DNA of 64,000 nucleotides from Acholoe squamosa. Lineage: Eukaryota; Annelida; Polychaeta; Phyllodocida; Polynoidae. This document shows, piece by piece, positions 56,795 to 64,000 of this stretch. The stretch's first letter is position 1, and every line of letters begins with the position of its first letter. The position numbers and the translations under genes were made by a program. Below the pieces are notes generated by a model, which made no database searches, was not told where the DNA came from, and saw only the letters and a list, made by a program, of their open reading frames with translations. The stretch covers positions 9,064,001 through 9,128,000 of the forward strand of contig OX439041.1 in the NCBI GenBank assembly GCA_949317995.1, given 5' to 3'.

Positions 56795-58372
56795 CTAGTG
56801 CACTGGCAAGCGCTGCAAAGCCAAACGCTGCAATGCAGCCCTAGCGCGAGCTGGCTCCAATTCCGGCCGGAACCACTCACGGATGAACTCAGCCCGCATG
56901 TTGTGGAACATGACACGAGCTTGTCCTCCCACATTGTCAGGCTGGTTTTTGGGTTCCTGCAGACGTCTGAACTGGTCATGGGCTGGATAATCCCGCAGGA
57001 GTTGACATCTCCCCACCTTAGCGCAATTGTGGAGAGCTACACAGGTCTCTATAATCTGTCCTGCCCTCCTGTCAAAATGTAGTCAGTCAGGACATATCTG
57101 TAGGAAAAAAGATAAAAAAAAATTATTTTTTCTTATCATAACCATTATTTTACATGAAATGCAATTAAACTCATATTAAAGCAAAAGAAAGTAAATGGTC
57201 TAGTAGGCAAATAGATTTTTTTGAAAGGAAAAGAAATATATTTACCCGGAGTCTCCAAGCAAGAAGAGTCCCTTGAAGTCCTGTCTTTCTCCGAGATATT
57301 TTATTTGGGACCCATTCATCACGTATACGTCATTACAGCTACCGGGGTTAGCGGCATTGACATGCATGATAAGACCATCGAAGTCACAGACGATCTGAAA
57401 ATTAAAATTTGTTTTTAAAGATTATTTTTTTTGTTTTTATTCTGATTTTAACATAAATTATTATCAAGCATTTACACGTTATTACCTTTAAAATATTATG
57501 GAGGACAATGGAAAATTGGTTTTATTCCTCAAGAAAATAAAATGACTTACCATAGTGTTTATCGAGTAGAAACCCCGGTAGCAATAGTACTGGTTCTCGT
57601 CTTCTGTTAAACCCCTGGGGCAGTGTATGGCGATATGAGTCCCGTCTACCAGGCCAAAACATCCTGGTTTTTTCTTCTCGTGCAGGAAAACAACAGCTTT
57701 GTTGTTTTTTTTGTGTTTCCAGATCAGGCCAGTGCACGTACTCAGCCAAGTGGTCGTGGAAGTAATCAGACACAGCAGCTACACTGATAGACACCATGCT
57801 CTTAGACACCCCATGGCAGTCTCCTACAGCTGAGTAGTTTGCGCCTGTCGCAAAATATCTCAGGGCTATACAGAACTGCAAGAAGAGAAAGAGAGGAAAG
57901 TCATTTTCTTGTGACAGAAGGAGCACATGAAATATATATATATATATGGGTCATTCCAGGATTTACTAGGTCAGGTGGTTCCTTGGGCATATAATATTTA
58001 TATTTCTTAGTGGGGGGTCATAGCTAAGATTTCCATATGGTTTGGTTGGGTCTTGGGGCATTATTTTTTTTTATACTGGGAAGTGAATGTACTCAAACGT
58101 ATCCTGTGAGGGACTGCATGAATGCCCCTTAGCACCTTCCTCTTTCTTGTGGCCACGAAGTTTTTTATCAGCACACGGACCACTTCTTTGCTGAGCCTGT
58201 ACCGAGCCTGAAACTTCTTGTCAGAAAAGAAGCTCATGGGATCTACCCTCTTCATGTACTGTCTCTTTGCTCGTACAGTGAACCCCATTACTGCTGTTCT
58301 GTGTCTGTCTCTGACCACAATCAAAACAACCGCCCAATGAAGGTCAAGGTCGAGGTCATGACCTCTTTTCAT
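56795..58372 (-). pseudogene. PIF/Harbinger (HARBI1-like) transposase, decayed
   Basis: Exon 1 (58372 to about 58091) has the family N-terminus (PMSFFSDKKFQARYRLSKEVV). Exon 2 (57875-57551; TTCTTGCAG acceptor, ATG/GTAAGT donor) has FCIALRYFATGANYSAVGDCHGVSKS, an A8-run frameshift near 57705, and the first catalytic Asp in GLVDGTHIAIHCP. Exon 3 (57394-57246) has VNAANPGSCNDVYV and the second Asp in LFLLGDSG. Exon 4 (57097-56795) reaches ETCVALHNCAK, but the segment with the catalytic Glu is missing. The donor of exon 1 reads CAG/TATAA, one G short of a GT. The family makes a DDE nuclease or a domesticated protein. No terminal inverted repeats were located. Confidence 0.85.
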
Positions 58373-59095
58373 TTAATTAATTTATATTATAATAAAATAC
58401 GGGGGTGAAAATGGAGGGAAAAGGTCCGCGTTGAGCTGTAATTTGATATATATATTACTTATCCTACCCCCCTACCCCCCCCCGTGTAAAACCCACAGAA
58501 ACCTAAAAAATGGAGCAGGATATTTGCCTCCATGAAATGAGGAAAAACAGGAAAAATCCGTGTTTGAACACTGAGGTCCGTGTTGGAAAGCAGAAGTCCG
58601 TATTGGTAATTATATTTGATCATATATTTGAGCTTAAACACCTAACGCCGCGTTGATTAAATACGGCCCCCGCATATTAAATGCGGACCCTCCGCCGAAT
58701 GAGGAAAAACAGCCCCCAGCGGATAACGACAAATATGCAGCATGCCTATGCTTACATGATGTATGTACCACTAGACCAAATAAAGTTTAAATCTGTTCAA
58801 AAAAAAAAAAAAAATGTGAGGGGCAGAAACTGGTTTTAAAAGAAAACTAGCTCTTCTCTGGCAAGAGGTTGATCAGGCATCTACCGGTCATAAAAGAACA
58901 CTAGCTATACTCTGGAAAGAGATTAATAAAGCACTGACTTGTCATAAAAGAACACTTGCTTCTCTCAGAAAAGACATCTATCAGGCAGATACAGGTCTTC
59001 TTCAACATACCATGGTCCACTGTAACTTAAAATAAGAATACTTTGTCCTTCACTAGTATACAATATCCATGTTACAAGAGATGAAGCCAGGTTTC
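58373..59095. other. Non-coding interval with a retroposed-looking 3' end
   Basis: AATAAA at 58779-58784 is followed 15 nt later by a poly(A) tract (58799-58814), the signature of a copied mRNA or a LINE/SINE tail on the plus strand. Between about 58845 and 58990 a degenerate ~65-bp unit (GGTCATAAAAGAACACTAGC...) repeats about three times. No ORF. Confidence 0.5.
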
Positions 59096-60980
59096 CTAGG
59101 GTCTAACGTCCCAGTTAAATCCCCAGTCGACATATTTCCTAAGGGATATTGTGTCGGTCACAGCCCAGTCATCACTGGATGTCTCACCATCCAACAACTC
59201 GTTGATGAACTGTCCTTGTCGCTGAGTTGCGGCTATTCTGTTCACTGACCAGCGTCGGCTCCTTTCAGCAGCAAGGCGGAGGTTGAAGACATGGCCATCC
59301 AGATGACCATACTCCTCGTCGCTGCTGAAGACTTCCTCTGTAACACTGGGAACAGCTGTGTCCTCCACAATCTCATCTTCTGGCTCAACTTCTGGTTGGA
59401 CAGGAGGGGTCTGGACACAAACCAAGGGCAGCTCTCCTCCTTCCTCTTCTGGTTCCCCAGTCGATTACACTGTGCGCCTTTTCTTCCTCACGGAAGTAGC
59501 CTTAGGTTGTTTCACAGGCTTTGAATCCCAGGGATCACACATGGGCCGCAGTTCACCCTCTGCCATGCAACTCTGCTGGTAGCACAAAGTTCCTCTCAGG
59601 TACAGCTTTTCTGCATACACAGTTGCCTCATGGTAAAAAAGGATGTCCTTGACAGCGGGTGAATTCCAAGACTCTACAACTTTGCTGGCAGATTTGATCT
59701 CAACTGACTTTGTTCAAAGCAGAGAAAGCTTCGCTGTCTCAGGTTGCACCTGCTCAACAAACAGTCTGCACTTTGAATAGAACCTGACTTTTTCACAATT
59801 CGGTCAGCCAACCCTCTTCACTGCTCCTCCAATGCCATCACATGGACCTTTTCCGTGTCCTGCCTGTAGCCAATTCCATGTGATCCGTACACCAAACATC
59901 CCAAATGCTTTGCGCAGCAGCTCACAGGAGTACCGGTTTCTGTACTGAAAGGAAGGGGTGTCGGTAACAAAGTGGATGCACTTCCCTTATCCCTTATCAC
60001 ATTTTTTAGCTTTTCACTCTCGGGACCTCTGTGGTAAACAACCAAAGGGTGCAGAGTGATTTGGTCCTTGGCGAAGAAGGCGGCTGAAATCTCTCTCATG
60101 AAAGATGTCGACAGTTCTCCGCATAGTCCATTTGACATATGACATGGTCTTTAGGACAGGTTTCCTTAAGTGAGCGGATGTTCTCATACTGAGCCTCCAT
60201 GCGGGCTTGGTGTTCCCGGAAAGGTTCCAGCTCAGTCAAGAAGTGGAGCTCAAACTGGTTTTAGGTGAGCTTTTTCTTCACCAGGACGGTGTGGTACAAA
60301 GTCCTCCCTTTGTAATTTCTCTCCTCTGTCTCCCAACGCAAGAAGCTGATAATAGAGGAAGGTATTAACTGCAGACGAGCAGCCACTTTAGCGTCTGTCA
60401 ACTCCAGGAGTTGTGAGGTGTGGTTCGGCAAAGCGTCCACAGCCTTCTGCAGCATCTCCATGTTTGCGTGCGGCTTGCAGAGACAGATGGCCCTCTTGAG
60501 GAACACAGAGGTGTGCACTGTCCTTCTGTCTCGTGCCTTGCAGAAACTAGGGAATGAGACAGTCTCCACGACAAACTTCTTGTGGAGATTCCTGAGAGAG
60601 TCGACAAGAGCTACTACTGGGACAAAGTCTCCTGTTGTTTTGCGGTAGTACTTCTTGTCGGGAAGCACATAACTGTTATCCTCTCGTCGCAGGAACTCAT
60701 TCACTGCCTTCTGCTTAGACTGGGAGATGTCCTTTCTAGATGTAGCCTTTTTGCTGAGCTTTGTAGGGAACACAGAGTTCCGGCAAAGGCAAAGGGCTCT
60801 GGCTATAGCCGATTTCTGTCCGTACCTTTTACTAGAACCACCAGATAGAGCACTGAACACTCTTTTCTTTGTCTCACTATCTGAGTGTTTGAACTGTTCC
60901 TTTATTTCTACCAGGTGAATGACCTTATTCAGTTTGGATTTTTGACTTGCAGCTTGTTCCAATTCCCTCAGTAGATTCAA
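59096..60980 (-). pseudogene. DDE-transposase-like gene of an unnamed metazoan family (QMDYAEN / HGKGPCDGIGG motifs)
   Basis: 60980-60261 has a Lys-rich N-terminal part with a possible HTH (KRYGQKSAIARALCL), KAVNEFLRREDNSYVLPDKK, FVVETVSFPSF and the ICLCKPHANMEMLQ Cys/His box. After a TAA at 60261 the same frame goes on to ICQMDYAENC (about 60130-60165). A frameshift leads to AAFFAKDQITLHPLVVYHRG, then in another frame to GHGKGPCDGIGGAVKR (about 59815-59865). The C-terminal tail is 59425-59096. I know this motif set (CxCxxHxN, QMDFAEN, HGKGxxDGIGG) from many uncharacterised proteins of invertebrates and fish. The spaced acidic motifs suggest an RNase H-fold transposase (inference). At least three frame breaks. 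Confidence 0.65.
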
Positions 60981-62622
60981 GGTCTGGGTGCGGACAGATG
61001 CTTCCAGGGGGTCTAGTTCTACCTGAGAAGATTCAGGATCAGGGGAATTGGGTGGTTGCCGGTGGACACCTGCATGGTGATATCTGACAGAGCCTGTCCT
61101 TCCTCATCTTCCTGGGACTCACCAAAGGCGTGGGTACTGGGATCAACCCAATGGGAACAACCGACAAAGCCTGTCCTTCCTTATCATCCTGGGACTCACC
61201 AGAGGAGTGTGTTCTGATATCAACCTAATGGGGATACTGTTCAACTTCTGAGTGAGGGGTATCAGACGGCTGCTGGTCGTCACTGGGACAAGGTGACGCC
61301 TGGACTGTGTAAATTGACAGAGCATGTCCTTCCTCTTTGTCTAGGGACTCACAAGAGAAGCGTGTTCTGGTATCAACCCAATGGGGAGACTGTTTAACTT
61401 CTGAGTGAGGGGTATTAGAAGGCTGCTGGTCGTCACTGGGACAAGGTGATGCCTACACGGTGTAAATTGACAGAGCATGTCCTTCCTCTTTGTCTAGGGA
61501 CTCACAAGAGGAGCGTGTTCTGGTATCAACCCAATGGGGAGACTGTTCAACTTCTGAGTGAGGGGTATCAGAAGGCTGCTGGTCGTCACTGGGACAAGGT
61601 GATGCCTGCTCGATGTAATCCAAAAGAGCATGTTCTTTGTCATAAGAGTTCTGTGAAGTAATAGAGGGACAGAAGACTGGGTCTTGTGGCAATATCTCTC
61701 CCTCTCCTATGTAAGAGGACCCTTCGCTGTCTGTAGGTAAAAACACAGGGTCTTTGGCAAGCAAACTGTACATGTCAGAATTACAAGAAGAATATGATGT
61801 CTCACTGGGACAGAAGACAGGGTCTTCGGGGAAAAACCCTTCTTGCCAGCTCTACTGTTGTCATGCCTGAGTTTCTTTCTTGTCTGACATGGAATCATAG
61901 TGAGATACATCCACAGGGGGAGACCTGTCAGGTTGTGTCAACAACCGAGGTTCTGAAGCAGGTACATATCCCTCGGTCAAGGTGTCCTGGTCATGGTCAG
62001 TCTTCCTGTCTTTTAGTGAAAGAGAAGAGGCCAGAGGACTATCAGTGTCAACCGAGTACTCTACACAGGTGGTATTAAGAGGTACTGGTTCTCCAACAGG
62101 AGTAGAAGTGAGAGGGCCTCTAAAGGTTACACCCTTTGGAGTACAAGGTGACTTCTCGGGTAGCACAGTGGATTTCTCCGGAGAGACAGAAGGGAGACAA
62201 GGACTGTCGTGTTTCAGAAGAGGACTGTAGAGTGTTCTGTTGAAAGGGACAGCTCTCTGCCTCTTCATCTTTAGGAATGCCATGAAGAAGCATATCTGCA
62301 CTGTCTTTGGGGTCTGCTTCAGCAGGTTGAGCGTCAGAGGCTTCTGCTACTGTATTGCATGGTTGTCCTTTAGGCTCAGATGCATGACCAGCATGTCCAC
62401 ATGCTGCAGGTTTCTTTGGCACGCACCACACCATCCGACCTATGGTAATCACAACTTGGTCTGTGCTCAGACCTTTTGGCACCTCTAGCACAGACACTAC
62501 CGGTTTTGCTTGAATTGCACCGAGGTTTTGGATTTTTGGATGACTTGCCTCGTTCAACTTTAGCCTTCCTTTTGCATGGGATGGATGTCTTTCCTCCACT
62601 CTTTATTTTCAGGATGAGAGGT
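60981..62622 (-). pseudogene. Acidic, repeat-containing N-terminal exon upstream of the transposase-like gene
   Basis: Begins at an acceptor-like TTATTCTGCAG (62622). Minus-strand frames are rich in Ser, Pro, Glu, Asp and Thr (for example SVSPEKSTVLPEKSPCTPKG; PSVTEEVF-like blocks downstream). It contains three tandem 51-codon units at about 61158-61620. Frames change near 62300 and 61860, and a stop lies at 61453. It may be the N-terminal region of the adjacent transposase-like protein, since it ends where that begins and shares the strand. No domain recognised. Confidence 0.4.
61158..61620 (-). repeat. 153-bp tandem repeat (51-codon unit), three copies
   Basis: AAATTGACAG recurs at 61311 and 61464 (period 153), with an older copy before it and a half copy from about 61086. 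Each unit encodes a Ser/Asp/Glu-rich block including ASPCPSDDQQPSDTPHSEVE. The period is a multiple of three, consistent with expansion while coding. Confidence 0.85.
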
Positions 62623-62639
62623 CTGCAGAATAAATAATG

Positions 62640-63720
62640 TCACATATATGAGTTTTCATTGTCAATACCGGTCAGACTAAGAGAAAGACATTTTTTTTCT
62701 ATGTCCAAAGAAAAGGCAGGATGTTATTTTTTAAATTTCCAACCCTTTTTCCACATTTTGAATGCCCGTTACAATCCGCAGTAAGAAACCTCTTTGGACG
62801 ATTAGACCGATTAAATGCTTCATTCACATGTCTGACTGAGATGCAATCGACCTTGTAGTAGACTCTCTCTGTGCATTACTTCCCCTATGTTACTGTTTTG
62901 CCTTTTTCTTCAATTTTACATGTCATATAATCTCTGAAACCAAATCAGAAAGCTGAGCAGAAACCTCATCGGTCAGAAACCTCGTCGGTCAGAAACCTTG
63001 TCGTTCAGAAAACTCCTTTTACTACTTCAAGAGCATATATTTCTCTAGACTTTTCATTAATAGCTTTTCCTTTCTCAGCTTTGCTTGTGTGAGAAGAAAA
63101 AATAAGAGAATAGACGATGCAGGGAGGTAACGCGTTCCTCTTTGAGTTATAAACCCACCTGTCTCGCTCCTGAGATACCACTCAGAAAGTGAAGGTTTCT
63201 GAATGCCCAAAAACTTGCAGAAAACAGTGGAATAGCATAAGAGACTGGCAGAAGAAGTATATCGCCATTTTTCATGCACATGTTTGAGAGGAAAATTTGT
63301 CTCAGATAGCCTCTATTATGCTATAACTTGGTATCTTCTGTGAAAGAGAAGGTTTCTGACCGGAGGTTTCTGACTGTCAGAGTTAAATCTGCACTTCTTT
63401 TGTTTTTTAACTATCCATTGTGACAGTATCAGAAGTAGTTTACTTTTAAATATTATAAAATGACTGAAAACTTGTAACGACATATTTTTTTTAATCAGCA
63501 TGATGGTTAAAGTTAGCCAGTCAGAAACCTCCACTACAGCACAGATTATAGCCAATTGCACCCTCATCAACATTTCGTATAAATTAAACATTCAATTTAA
63601 CTTGCAACATGTGCAGGAATAACTGTTCTATCAGTTCCTTATGGTTTCCACCTTTTGTTTATATATTTCATGGCCAGTCAGACACTGGTAAGAAACCGCC
63701 CAGTCAGAAACCTTCTCTGT
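62640..63720. repeat. Right cluster of the GGTCAGAAACC motif
   Basis: Copies or close variants in both orientations lie near 62666, 62956, 62971, 62986, 63001, 63192, 63351, 63364, 63518 and 63693. Three of them (62971-63012) form a 15-bp-spaced array. The sequence is otherwise non-coding to the window end at 64000. Compare the left cluster at 29.6-31.5 kb. Confidence 0.65.
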
Positions 63721-64000
63721 CAAACTTGAACTGCAGTGGTGAGACATATCCTGAAATTTATAGGCATTGAATCATATCCAATTTTACTTGCCAATGGAGG
63801 ACTGTTAAAACAATGAGCTGCTGCAGGAATTTTGGTAACGGTTACGTGAGCTTCATTTCTTCTTGACTGTAAATGAAGTTTTAATTTTTATCACATTTAT
63901 TCAAGACAACAACAAATATTTTATTCAAGCCTGACTGTTTGATTTTTTGAGGAATGAAATCAATGTCATGAATGGAATCACTCTTTCTTTTTCTTCAAAC

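Overview
This is animal (metazoan) nuclear DNA. It contains spliced genes with GT-AG introns, a V-set immunoglobulin exon with phase-1 borders, microsatellites, a tRNA-Gly-like relic and, above all, transposable elements. The mix of Ty3-type LTR elements, a split-direct-repeat tyrosine-recombinase (Ngaro/PAT-like) element, a PIF/Harbinger transposase and a QMDYAEN / HGKG-type transposase-like gene fits an aquatic invertebrate or basal chordate. I cannot name the species. There are no bacterial features.

Layout. 1-5900: a Ty3-type element on the minus strand (element Z), whose 5' LTR is 5494-5900; it runs off the left edge. It appears to sit inside the gag gene of element A, a plus-strand Ty3-type element running 5901-15268 and resuming at 26546-27474. 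A's 3' LTR (15111-15268 plus 26546-27474) is split by element B (15269-26545, plus strand), a more diverged relative. 27475-32773 is mostly non-coding, with a small inverted-repeat element, a cluster of a GGTCAGAAACC-type motif and a 220-bp duplication. 32774-37565 is a Ngaro/PAT-like element on the minus strand. 37612-40300 holds a tRNA-Gly-like relic, ~100-bp tandem repeats and one isolated Ig V-set exon. 40420-49640 is element C, a minus-strand sister of A with a long 3' LTR and a truncated 5' end. 50129-56190 is a spliced plus-strand gene encoding a Gln-rich, coiled-coil protein of unknown function that carries in-frame stops. 56795-58372 is a decayed PIF/Harbinger (HARBI1-like) transposase. 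59096-62622 is a decayed DDE-transposase-like gene with an acidic, tandem-repeat N-terminal part. 62640-63720 holds a second cluster of the GGTCAGAAACC motif.

Most notable: all four Ty3-type elements (Z, A, B, C) carry a long third ORF after pol, where an envelope gene would sit in retrovirus-like relatives. It does not look like an envelope. It has an acidic N-terminal part, a pair of adjacent zinc fingers of C...C...H-x4-H type, a basic Ser/Pro-rich low-complexity stretch and a charged, coiled-coil-like C-terminus. Order and motif spacing survive between copies whose sequences are otherwise very different, which suggests selection in the active ancestors. Every copy here is dead through nonsense codons, indels or deletions. 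Three perfect short palindromes lie exactly where coding sequence is broken, hinting at a common snap-back mutational process.
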